Below, piece by piece: positions 42,463 to 49,884 of a stretch of DNA of 64,000 bases (positions are counted from its first letter, which is position 1; each line of letters begins with the position of its first letter). Source of the stretch: Leclercia adecarboxylata (lineage in GTDB: Bacteria > Pseudomonadota > Gammaproteobacteria > Enterobacterales > Enterobacteriaceae). The stretch spans positions 496,001 to 560,000 of the forward strand of contig NZ_CP098325.1 in the NCBI RefSeq assembly GCF_023639785.1, read 5' to 3'. The notes under the pieces were generated by a model, which worked only from the letters and a program-made list of their open reading frames with translations, was not told the origin of the DNA and made no database searches. The translations under genes and the position numbers were made by a program.

Positions 42463-43071
42463 GGGCTGGCTTCTGGTCAGGCGCTCTGCGGCCCTGACCA
42501 GATCCGCCAGCGAGCGGGCCTGCATCTTCTCCATCACCCGTCGGCGGTGCACTTTGACGGTAATTTCACTCACCCCCAGCTCGGCGGCGATCTGCTTGTT
42601 CAGCATCCCGCTGATCGCCAGCTGCAGCACCTCCTGCTCGCGCGGCGTCAGCGAGAGATGGCGCTGCTTCAGGGAGTACTGCTCCCGCAGCTGCAGGGCA
42701 TTCTCTTCCGCCATCTTCAGCGCGTCGCCAATGGAGTTGAGCAGATCGTTCGATGCCACCGGCTTGGTGAGAAATTCGTACGCGCCGCCCTTCATCGCCT
42801 TCACCGTCATGGGGATAGTGCCGTGGCCGGTGAGATAGATAATCGGGATCTCGCGCCCGCTGGCCTTCAGGGAGTCCGCCACCTCAAACCCACTGATGGT
42901 GGGCATCTGCATATCGAGGATCACGCAGGAGGGCACGTCTTCAAACCGGTGTTGTAAAAACGACTCTGCCGAAGAAAAGTCGAGGGCGTTCAGCCCGGCA
43001 GATTCCAGCAGCCCGACCACAGACCGCCTGACAGCGTGATCATCATCAACGACGTAAACAATGTGTTCCAT
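42454..43071 (-). CDS. FixJ-like LuxR response regulator
   Basis: A 205-residue protein. The receiver (1-120) has YVVDDDHAVRRSV, the acceptor Asp in CVILDMQMP, YLTGHG and LTKPVAS. The LuxR helix-turn-helix (about 140-200) contains LTPREQEVLQLAISGMLNKQIAAELGVSEITVKVHRR. It is the obvious output partner of the hybrid kinase, whose gene it overlaps tail to tail by nine bases. The start at 43071 has GGGGCT upstream; the frame to 43146 is leader. Probable targets are the divergent operons at 35 kb. Confidence 0.92.
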   Translation of the reverse strand: MEHIVYVVDDDHAVRRSVVGLLESAGLNALDFSSAESFLQHRFEDVPSCVILDMQMPTISGFEVADSLKASGREIPIIYLTGHGTIPMTVKAMKGGAYEFLTKPVASNDLLNSIGDALKMAEENALQLREQYSLKQRHLSLTPREQEVLQLAISGMLNKQIAAELGVSEITVKVHRRRVMEKMQARSLADLVRAAERLTRSQPSE

Positions 43072-43766
43072 TAATAGCCCCAATGATTCAGCCTGACAGA
43101 GATGAGAGGATTTCCTCAACGTGAAAACCACCTCCGTACTGTTCAAGCGGTTATGGCGGCAGCTTTCGAACGCAATTACTCTAACACATTAATTATCATT
43201 ATCATTTAACAATATGATAACTGTATGAAAGTGATGGGTGAGTATTTAAAACCGCTTTTCATATTGGGTAAGCGTAGGCTAAAAATGGTTGATTTGTAGT
43301 CAATGAAGGGGGGTTATATTAGTAGTCAGTATTTTGCACTGAGGATCCCCAAATAACTTTTTCTTTCTCAAAGCATTATCGTAATCTCTTGATAATAAAA
43401 AATTTACAGCGGCTCCCTGGTCCGGCTGAAAATCGCCGAAGCGTTGACCGCAGGCCGGGGCGAGGCGCATGGATGCGCCGAGAGGGCGTGACCTACAGGG
43501 ATGTAGGATCACGCCCGACCCGATAGCCGGAGGGAATAAGCTGAGGGCACCGCGAAGCGGCGATTTTCTTTGCCGGGAGCCGGGGTAGCCAGGGGGGAGG
43601 CGGCGAGCCCCCCTGGCACGTTCACGTGTGACGCGGCTAACAGAGGAACACTGAAAATAGAGTGAACGGAACCACTACTCGAGTCGCATGTTTCCCCTCA
43701 CCCCAGCCCTCTCCCCAAAGAGGAGAGGGAGCCGACCGTGCCAATATTTGTGTCGGAGCTGGCAGA
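43072..43766. other. Long intergenic region with structured repeat element
   Basis: This 695-base region has no convincing gene. An A/T-rich half (43170-43420) includes a Fur-like AATTATCATTATCATTT (43191-43207). A G/C-rich half (43440-43730) contains four strong hairpins: GGCGCAT-GG-ATGCGCC at 43464-43479; GGGCGTGA/TCACGCCC enclosing CCTACA/TGTAGG at 43484-43516; CCAGGGGGG/CCCCCCTGG at 43589-43616; and CCCTCTCC/GGAGAGGG at 43707-43729. From memory, similar blocks recur between genes in Enterobacter and Klebsiella, so this is probably a dispersed structured repeat. Confidence 0.6.
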
Positions 43767-44153
43767 TTACTCCCCCACCAGCTCAATACGGTTCCCGTCC
43801 GGATCCGCGATCACCGCTTCATAGTAGCCATCACCCGTCATCCGTGGGGCGCTCAGGAGCCTGTTACTCAAGCGCGCCTGCTCCGCCATGCGATCCACAT
43901 CCGCCTTGCTGCCGACGTTCAGGGCGATGTGCGCCCAGCCGACAAACTCCGGGTGCGACGGGCTGTCGGGCAGGTCCGGGACCGTCATCAGCTCGATGGT
44001 CGGCCCGTCGGAAAGGGTTATAAAGTGCGATTCAAAGCCTGGACGGTTTTTGCTGAGGTAGCGTTCGTTACGCTGGCCGCCAAAAACGGTCTGCCAGAAA
44101 CTGACCTGAGCGTCCAGGTTACGGGTCCAGAGTGCGACGTGTGCAATATTCAT
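43767..44153 (-). CDS. VOC-family (glyoxalase/bleomycin-resistance fold) protein
   Basis: A 128-residue vicinal-oxygen-chelate protein: MNIAHVALWTRNLDAQVSFW provides the first His, GWAHIALNV the second and DPDGNRIELVGE the Glu. It is most similar to lactoylglutathione-lyase-like proteins, but the substrate cannot be read from sequence. It follows the YbjJ-like transporter gene by one base and is probably co-transcribed with it. Confidence 0.88.
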   Translation of the reverse strand: MNIAHVALWTRNLDAQVSFWQTVFGGQRNERYLSKNRPGFESHFITLSDGPTIELMTVPDLPDSPSHPEFVGWAHIALNVGSKADVDRMAEQARLSNRLLSAPRMTGDGYYEAVIADPDGNRIELVGE

Positions 44154-44154
44154 C

Positions 44155-45312
44155 TTATCCCTCGCTGCGGGCGGGTTGAGAGGCGGTGACGGTCACGGAC
44201 AGTGCTGCAACGACCAGCATCAGCACCATAATGACCCTAAACGCCTGGGTTAAAGAGGTGGCGTGCGCCACGTAACCGATAATCGCTGGCCCGGCGAGCA
44301 CGCCGAGATAGCCGAGCGTAGTGATGGCCGGGACGGCAACCGCCTGCGGCATGCGGGTCTGGCGGCCAACGGCGGAGAACATCACCGGCACGATGTTGGC
44401 GCAACCGGCACCCACCAGCACATAGCCCAGCAGGGACAGCTCCCACTGCGGGACAAAGGTCACCAGCGCAAAACCTGCGGCGGCGACGATCGCGCCGCCC
44501 ACCACGGCGCGCAGGGGGCCGGTGCGGGCGATCAGTTTGTCGCCGGTTAAGCGGAACAGGGTCATCGCTATTGAGAAGCAGGTGAAGCCGAGGCCACCCA
44601 GGGATTCAGGCACGCCGCGCACTTCGGTGAGAAACACTGCGCTCCAGTCCAGCACCGTGCCCTCGGCGAGAAACACCGCAAAGCAGATGAGGCCAATCAG
44701 CAGCACCACGCCGCGCGGCACCGCGAAGGCCGGGCCGGAGGCGGGATGAGCCCAGGGCAGCAGCCCTTTCAGGCTGGCGGCCAGCATCAGGATGACGCTC
44801 AGGATGATCATCAGGCAGGCGACCAGGGCGCTGGCCCCAAGGGTCAGCAGCAGGGTCATCGCCCCGGCCCCGGCAATCCCGCCGACGCTGTACATGCCGT
44901 GAAAACCGGACATCACAGGCGCAGGGGCGTCGCGCTCCACGATGATCGCCTGAATGTTCATGGCGCAGTCCGTCACCCCGACCCCCACCCCAAACAGCAG
45001 CAGGGCGGCAGCGAGCAGGCGCGGATCGGGAATCATCGCCAGCAGCGGGGTGGTGAGCACGACGATCGCCAGCGCGGTAACAATCACCCGGCGGCAGCCA
45101 TAGCGGCTGGTGAGCACCCCGGTGAGCGGCATCGCAATCAGCGCCCCCATTCCCAGGCAGAGCAGCAGCGAGCCGAGCGTGGCCTCGTTAACGCCGGTGT
45201 TCGCTTTGGCGTAGGGCACCAGCACCGCCCAGGTGGCGGTAACGTAACCGGCAATAAAAAAGACGATCCGGGTGGCAAGCCGATGGACGGCTCCGGTGGT
45301 CTGAGAGGTCAT
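44155..45312 (-). CDS. MFS transporter, YbjJ-like
   Basis: A 385-residue, 12-helix transporter related to E. coli YbjJ and the FucP-like branch of the MFS (GSLLLCLGMGALIAMPLTGVLTSRYG, FGVGVGVTDCAMNIQ, SGFHGMYSVGGIAGA). The substrate is unknown. The start overlaps the stop of a 53-codon frame (ATGA), which points to coupling. A DeoR regulator is divergent upstream. Confidence 0.88.
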   Translation of the reverse strand: MTSQTTGAVHRLATRIVFFIAGYVTATWAVLVPYAKANTGVNEATLGSLLLCLGMGALIAMPLTGVLTSRYGCRRVIVTALAIVVLTTPLLAMIPDPRLLAAALLLFGVGVGVTDCAMNIQAIIVERDAPAPVMSGFHGMYSVGGIAGAGAMTLLLTLGASALVACLMIILSVILMLAASLKGLLPWAHPASGPAFAVPRGVVLLIGLICFAVFLAEGTVLDWSAVFLTEVRGVPESLGGLGFTCFSIAMTLFRLTGDKLIARTGPLRAVVGGAIVAAAGFALVTFVPQWELSLLGYVLVGAGCANIVPVMFSAVGRQTRMPQAVAVPAITTLGYLGVLAGPAIIGYVAHATSLTQAFRVIMVLMLVVAALSVTVTASQPARSEG

Positions 45313-45470
45313 CTAACATCCTTACAGGGTTTCAGTTGCGGGGAGGCCGCGTTTTTTTGCGGCACCTTTTCCCCGGCGCGAGCGTGAGTGTTCACAGGTT
45401 CAAACAGGAAGCCGTCATGCGGTTTCGTTGCGGGCACCTGCTGGTGGTAATCATCATAGCGCTTCATCAT
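45309..45470 (-). CDS. Possible 53-residue coupled small protein
   Basis: MMKRYDDYHQQV through PQLKPCKDVR, hydrophilic, with no membrane segment. GGGAGCG lies seven bases upstream of the double ATG, and the stop overlaps the transporter start as ATGA. These translation signals favour a real small gene or a leader peptide that controls the transporter. I recognise no family, so the call rests on signals alone. Confidence 0.45.
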   Translation of the reverse strand: MMKRYDDYHQQVPATKPHDGFLFEPVNTHARAGEKVPQKNAASPQLKPCKDVR

Positions 45471-45494
45471 GACGCTCCCGGGTGGTGACAGGAA

Positions 45495-45524
45495 TTGACA
45501 GAGCAGGTTCTGATGCAACATTAT
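45495..45524 (+). promoter_or_regulatory. Predicted promoter of the DeoR regulator
   Basis: A consensus TTGACA (45495-45500) and CATTAT (45519-45524) are 18 bases apart, about 40 bases before the DeoR-family start. The region also carries GCAACATTATGCACGTTGTTGC, an imperfect inverted repeat that could be an autoregulatory operator. Confidence 0.5.
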
Positions 45525-45563
45525 GCACGTTGTTGCTCGATTCAAATCCAGAGAAGATAATTT

Positions 45564-46334
45564 ATGCTCGATTATGCAGCTTTCCCGGAACAACGACAAG
45601 ATCTGATCCGCCAGATCCTGCAGGAAAATGGCCGGGTGGTATGCGCCGAACTGGCGACCCGGATGCAGGTCTCGGAGCACACCATTCGCCGGGATTTACA
45701 TGAACTTAGTAAAGAAGGGATCTGTAAGAAGGTCTATGGTGGGGCGGTGCTGCAGCTGGCGGATGCCGGAAATTTCATCAGCCGCGAGCAGAAAAATCAC
45801 GCAAAAAAAATCACAATCGCGCAGAAAGCGGCAACCCTTATTAAAGCGGGGAGCTGTATTTTTATCGATACCGGCACCACCAACCTCGCGCTGGCGAAGG
45901 CGCTGCCGTCAGATCTGGCCGTCACCGTGGTGACCAACTCTCCCGCTATCGCCGCCGAGCTGCTGCGCCATCCCCTGTGCGAGGTGATCATCACCGGCGG
46001 GCAGATCCAGCGCACCTCTGGCGGTACGGTAGGGGCCACGGCGGCCAGCCAGATCCAGGGAATTATCTTCGATCAGGCGTTTATCGGCGGCTGCGCGATG
46101 GATCCCGGCATGGGACTGACCGGGTTCGACTTTGCCGACTGCGAATTCAAAAAAGCGGTAATTAGCCAGAGCAGCCAGACCATCGTGGCGCTCACCACCG
46201 ATAAAATCCCCGGCGTGGCGCGCTTTGTGGTGGCGAAAAGCCGCAATATCGACGTGCTGGTGGTGGAAGCCGATATGGATAGCGAGGTAACAGAGGCGTT
46301 CGCGGCGCAGGATGTGCGGGTGGTGAGGGCCTAA
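45564..46334 (+). CDS. DeoR-family transcriptional regulator
   Basis: A 256-residue protein. The N-terminal DeoR helix-turn-helix (about 10-65) reads QDLIRQILQENGRVVCAELATRMQVSEHTIRRDL. The sugar-phosphate sensor domain (about 80-235) has IFIDTGTTNLALAKAL, VTNSPAIAAELL and GGCAMDPGMGLTGFDFADCEFKKAVI. It probably represses the divergent transporter operon in response to a sugar phosphate; the ligand is unknown. The 3' end overlaps the convergent SH3-like gene by four bases. Confidence 0.92.
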   Translation: MLDYAAFPEQRQDLIRQILQENGRVVCAELATRMQVSEHTIRRDLHELSKEGICKKVYGGAVLQLADAGNFISREQKNHAKKITIAQKAATLIKAGSCIFIDTGTTNLALAKALPSDLAVTVVTNSPAIAAELLRHPLCEVIITGGQIQRTSGGTVGATAASQIQGIIFDQAFIGGCAMDPGMGLTGFDFADCEFKKAVISQSSQTIVALTTDKIPGVARFVVAKSRNIDVLVVEADMDSEVTEAFAAQDVRVVRA

Positions 46335-46627
46335 CGCACCTCAAACACCACCGCCTTCCAGCTGACGCGGGTTACCGGCGGAAACGCGGGGTAGGGCTCG
46401 ACGCGGGTGCAGGCTCCCGCCCAGATAAAGGTATCCTCATCAATCCGGTACCAGTGCGGATTGCCCTGCACCGCATCGCCCACCACCGCCGCCTGAATGC
46501 GCACAACGCTTCCTTCAGCAAGTTCACCGGCCACCGGCGAGTAAACGGACGGGCTCCCCTTACGGGTATAGACCCCCATCAGGGTCTTTACGCTTGTGGA
46601 AACCGGAACTTCAGTGAACGGGTTCAT
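46331..46627 (-). CDS. Small SH3-like protein of unknown function
   Basis: A 98-residue soluble protein (MNPFTEVPVSTSVKTLMGVYTRKG). The pattern of short beta strands with GELAEGSVVRIQAAVVGDAVQGNPHWYRID resembles a bacterial SH3-type fold as in TIGR-style SH3_3 domains, but with no signal peptide or enzyme domain. The start at 46627 has GAGG upstream. It converges with the DeoR gene. Function unknown. Confidence 0.72.
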   Translation of the reverse strand: MNPFTEVPVSTSVKTLMGVYTRKGSPSVYSPVAGELAEGSVVRIQAAVVGDAVQGNPHWYRIDEDTFIWAGACTRVEPYPAFPPVTRVSWKAVVFEVR

Positions 46628-46835
46628 GGCAGGCCTCATGGCAATACGCTCTTAGTGATTAACGATATAAGTCGCTCTGTAACGCGCGCTCACGATAAAG
46701 CGTGAAACTGACAGGCTGTGTCATACGAAGGACTGAATGCGGCAGGTTTTCATCCCCGCTTGACCCACGACAAGGCAGCGCGCTCCCGCCTCTTCCTATA
46801 ATCACACCCGTTTGTCTTTTTAACTGGTGCTAACC

Positions 46836-47957
46836 ATGGCGTATCAACTCAACCTGAACTGGCCGGAATTTTTAGAAAAATACTGGCAAAAGAAACCCGT
46901 CGTCTTAAAGAACGCACTGCCGAATTTTGTCGATCCTATCAGCCCGGATGAGCTGGCAGGGCTGGCGATGGAGCCGGAAGTGGACAGTCGCCTGGTCAGC
47001 CATAAAGAGGGCAAATGGCACGCCAGCAACGGTCCGTTCGAGCACTTCGACGGGCTTGGCGAAACCGGCTGGTCGCTGCTGGCGCAGGCGGTCAACCACT
47101 GGCATGCGCCTGCCGCTGAGCTGGTGCGTCCGTTCCGCGTATTGCCGGACTGGCGTCTGGACGACCTGATGATCTCCTTCTCGGTGCCGGGCGGCGGCGT
47201 GGGCCCGCATATCGATCAGTACGACGTGTTTATCATCCAGGGGATGGGCAGCCGTCGCTGGCGCGTGGGCGACAAGCTGCCGATGCGTCAGTTCTGCCCG
47301 CATCCGGCGCTGCTGCATGTCGATCCGTTTGAGCCGATCATTGATGAAGATCTGGCCCCGGGGGACATCCTCTACATTCCGCCTGGCTTCCCGCACGACG
47401 GCTTCACCCATGAGACGGCGCTCAACTACTCCGTCGGCTTCCGCGGGCCAAATGGCCGGGATCTGATCAGCAGCTTTGCCGATTACGCGCTGGAAAACGA
47501 TCTGGGCGGCGAGCACTACAGCGATCCGGATCTCACCTGCCGCGAGCATCCGGGCCGGGTGGAAGCCTACGAGCTGGAGCGCCTGCGCAAGATGATGATC
47601 GATATGATCAGCAAGCCGGACGATTTTAAGAAGTGGTTTGGCAGCTTTATCTCCACGCCGCGCCACGAGCTGGATATCGCCCCGGCGGAACCGGAATATA
47701 CGCCGGAAGAGGTGCTCGACGCGCTGATGGGCGGCGAGACCCTGACCCGTCTGAGCGGACTGCGGGTGCTGAATATCGGCGACAGCTTCTTTATTAACAG
47801 CGAACAGCTGCAGACGGTGGATGCGACGGCGGCGGATGCGCTATGCCGCTACACCGAGCTCGGCCAGGCGGAGCTGGGCGCTGCCCTGCAAAATCCGGCG
47901 TTTGTGGAAGAGCTGACCGGGCTGATTAACCAGGGATACTGGTTCTTCGACGAGTAA
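46836..47957 (+). CDS. roxA: Ribosomal protein uL16 arginine hydroxylase RoxA (YcfD)
   Basis: A 373-residue JmjC/cupin 2-oxoglutarate oxygenase that hydroxylates an Arg of ribosomal protein uL16. The iron triad is visible as HIDQYDVF (His and Asp, about 125-127) and HDGFTHETALNYSVGF (second His near 187). The C-terminal dimerisation and winged-helix parts (about 210-373) match YcfD. The length equals E. coli RoxA. In E. coli it follows phoPQ; here it is not next to phoPQ. The start at 46836 is the family start MAYQLNLNWPEF. Confidence 0.95.
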   Translation: MAYQLNLNWPEFLEKYWQKKPVVLKNALPNFVDPISPDELAGLAMEPEVDSRLVSHKEGKWHASNGPFEHFDGLGETGWSLLAQAVNHWHAPAAELVRPFRVLPDWRLDDLMISFSVPGGGVGPHIDQYDVFIIQGMGSRRWRVGDKLPMRQFCPHPALLHVDPFEPIIDEDLAPGDILYIPPGFPHDGFTHETALNYSVGFRGPNGRDLISSFADYALENDLGGEHYSDPDLTCREHPGRVEAYELERLRKMMIDMISKPDDFKKWFGSFISTPRHELDIAPAEPEYTPEEVLDALMGGETLTRLSGLRVLNIGDSFFINSEQLQTVDATAADALCRYTELGQAELGAALQNPAFVEELTGLINQGYWFFDE

Positions 47958-47998
47958 TCACAAAGGCGGCGCGGGGCACAAACCCCGCGCCGCCTGAC

Positions 47999-48184
47999 CT
48001 ACGCGGCGAGGATGTGACAGGCTTTCCAGTAATCAAGAAGACGCTCGTCATCTTTCTCTCGCTCCGCTTTCGTTTTCATGGCCCGTGCCAGATTCTCTCT
48101 CGACACCTCCTGGCCTTTTTGTACGACATCTAAAACCGCTTCACCAAGAGCCAGGGATATTTCGGTGCGATTCGCTTCTACCAT
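47999..48184 (-). CDS. Small helical protein, possibly YmgB/AriR-like
   Basis: A 61-residue protein (MVEANRTEISLALGEAVLDVV). The pattern LGEAVLDVVQKGQEVSRENLARAM, followed by a charged helix, resembles the small YmgB/AriR biofilm and acid-stress regulators, but the match is by pattern only. The frame extends upstream to 48226; the ATG at 48184 is preferred by comparison. It stands alone and is convergent with roxA. Confidence 0.6.
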   Translation of the reverse strand: MVEANRTEISLALGEAVLDVVQKGQEVSRENLARAMKTKAEREKDDERLLDYWKACHILAA

Positions 48185-48394
48185 ATATGCCTCCGTGTTG
48201 TGTGCGTGATTTAAATTATGAGGCATAATCGCAGTATTATAATTTTCTCAGCTTTTTCTTATGTATTTCACTCAGAACTTCAACGGGCCGGGAAATAATG
48301 TTTCGAAATGCTAATGAGGCGGTAGAAACGTTATTTATGGACTACAGTTAGTTTCGTGTGACAACCCGTGGAAACCTAATGAGGAGAATTAATT

Positions 48395-48628
48395 ATGGTA
48401 AACAAGAGTGAAATCAAGGACCATGCTCAGGTAATGGCAAGCTGCGGTACCCACGTCGGTACGGTTGACCATCTTGACGGCGAACGCATTAAGCTGGCGA
48501 AAAATGATTCTGAGTCCGGCGGCAAACACCATTATATTCCGCTGGAGTGGGTCGACAAAATTGACGGAAATAATGTGGTTCTGACTAAAAACCACAAAGA
48601 AGTTTTTGCCGGCTGGCAAGAAGCCTGA
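48395..48628 (+). CDS. DUF2171 protein
   Basis: A 77-residue cytoplasmic protein. VMASCGTHVGTVDHLDGERIKLAKND and HHYIPLEWVDKIDGNNVVLTK match the DUF2171 family of small stress-associated proteins that often contain this PRC-barrel-like repeat. GAGGAGAATTAATT precedes the start. A strong terminator follows. Confidence 0.9.
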   Translation: MVNKSEIKDHAQVMASCGTHVGTVDHLDGERIKLAKNDSESGGKHHYIPLEWVDKIDGNNVVLTKNHKEVFAGWQEA

Positions 48629-48654
48629 TAATTGACGTCATGAAGTGAATATAT

Positions 48655-48690
48655 TTTAGCTCCGGCGACAGGCCGGAGCTAAATATTTAT
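48655..48690 (+). terminator. Terminator of the DUF2171 gene
   Basis: TTTAGCTCCGGC (48655-48666) and GCCGGAGCTAAA (48672-48683) form a perfect 12-bp stem with a GACAG loop, trailed by TATTTATT. The T-tail is weak but the stem is strong. Confidence 0.75.
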
Positions 48691-48765
48691 TAAATTCGCC
48701 TGCATTGCCGCCGCGTTAAAGGAGTGATACTGTTTTATTTTTAATATGCTTTTCCAGGCGCAGGT

Positions 48766-49746
48766 ATGTCCAACACAACGCTCCCTCAACTGACCCCCAC
48801 AACGAAAAAAACCTTTTCCGTTGCTGACTTTAAGGTCTTCGGCGAGCGCTACGGTATCGACTACCGTTTTCCGCTGCTGACAGATACCTGTGCCAGCACC
48901 AGCCCGGTTCTCCATGGCGATGTCGAAGAGATGACTCTGCCGTCCGGCATCTCCTTGACCCACTCCGACGTGCGCGTTCTGCAACCCTATGAAACCACCT
49001 CCCGCCACAGCAGCCCGCTGTATGTGCTGGTGGTGCTGGAAGGTTGCGTGACCCTGACCCTCAGCGACCAGGTTTATTCTGTCCGCCCCGGTATGGCCTT
49101 CAGCGCCAGGCTTAGCGAGCAGCAGGCCATGTCTGCCCGCCATGATGCGAATATCGCCCTGCGAACCCTCTCTTTTGGCGTCTACCCTGACGATGCCCGC
49201 CGGGAAACGCTCCTTGCCTCACTGCTGGCGCAGTGGGAGAGGCTGAACGCGCCTGCCTTTGTCTGGCAGGTACCGGACTTTGTGCTGGCCGGGATCCAGC
49301 ACGCCCGCCAGCGCGAGCGCAGCAGCCTGTCGCGCCAGCTCTTGCTGGAAGGGGTAATGTACCAGCTGCTGGGCCACGGCCTGCACCTGCGGGAGCAGGA
49401 GGGGGCGGCGCGGGTAAGCGCTTCCGGCGGGGAACATGCCCGGCTGGAGCAGATCCGCCACCTGCTTGAGCATGCCCCGGAGCAGGACTACACCCTCGCG
49501 CAGCTGGCGGCCCGGGCGGCCATGAGCCCCAGCAGCCTGCGCAGCAAATTCCGCCAGGCCTACGGCTGTACGGTGTTCGTCTACCTGCGCGACTGCCGCC
49601 TCGGGCTGGCGCGCCGCTATCTGCTGGAAGGCCACAGCGTTCAGCAGGCGGCGTGGATGTCGGGCTATCAGCACGCCACCAACTTTGCCACCGCGTTTCG
49701 CCGCCGCTACGGCATCTGCCCCGGCGCGGTCCGCAACGGCTGCTAA
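48766..49746 (+). CDS. AraC-family regulator of the adjacent TonB receptor (FoxR-like)
   Basis: A 326-residue protein. The N-terminal sensing region (1-215) is followed by two helix-turn-helix motifs near 235-320: YTLAQLAARAAMSPSSLRSKFRQAYG and AAWMSGYQHATNFATAFRRRYG. It precedes a siderophore receptor gene in the same direction with 138 bases between, the arrangement of FoxR/FoxA in Yersinia and of PchR-type regulators. It would activate the receptor when the ferric siderophore is present. The ligand is inferred from the neighbour only. Confidence 0.9.
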   Translation: MSNTTLPQLTPTTKKTFSVADFKVFGERYGIDYRFPLLTDTCASTSPVLHGDVEEMTLPSGISLTHSDVRVLQPYETTSRHSSPLYVLVVLEGCVTLTLSDQVYSVRPGMAFSARLSEQQAMSARHDANIALRTLSFGVYPDDARRETLLASLLAQWERLNAPAFVWQVPDFVLAGIQHARQRERSSLSRQLLLEGVMYQLLGHGLHLREQEGAARVSASGGEHARLEQIRHLLEHAPEQDYTLAQLAARAAMSPSSLRSKFRQAYGCTVFVYLRDCRLGLARRYLLEGHSVQQAAWMSGYQHATNFATAFRRRYGICPGAVRNGC

Positions 49747-49841
49747 TCCGCTTTTCTCACATCGCCAACGCCATTCGTGCGGTTTGGCATTGCGAATACG
49801 TTCTCTGGCAGCGCGCATAGCTATCTTCCAAATGAAAAAGG

Positions 49842-49856
49842 TAATAATTCTCATTA
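49842..49856. promoter_or_regulatory. Candidate Fur box before the TonB receptor
   Basis: TAATAATTCTCATTA fits the 7-1-7 Fur pattern in most of the left half and about four of seven positions in the right half. It lies 29 bases before the receptor start, where Fur repression is expected. Confidence 0.5.
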
Positions 49857-49884
49857 ATAATTAGAAATGCCTTTGGAGATTTTC

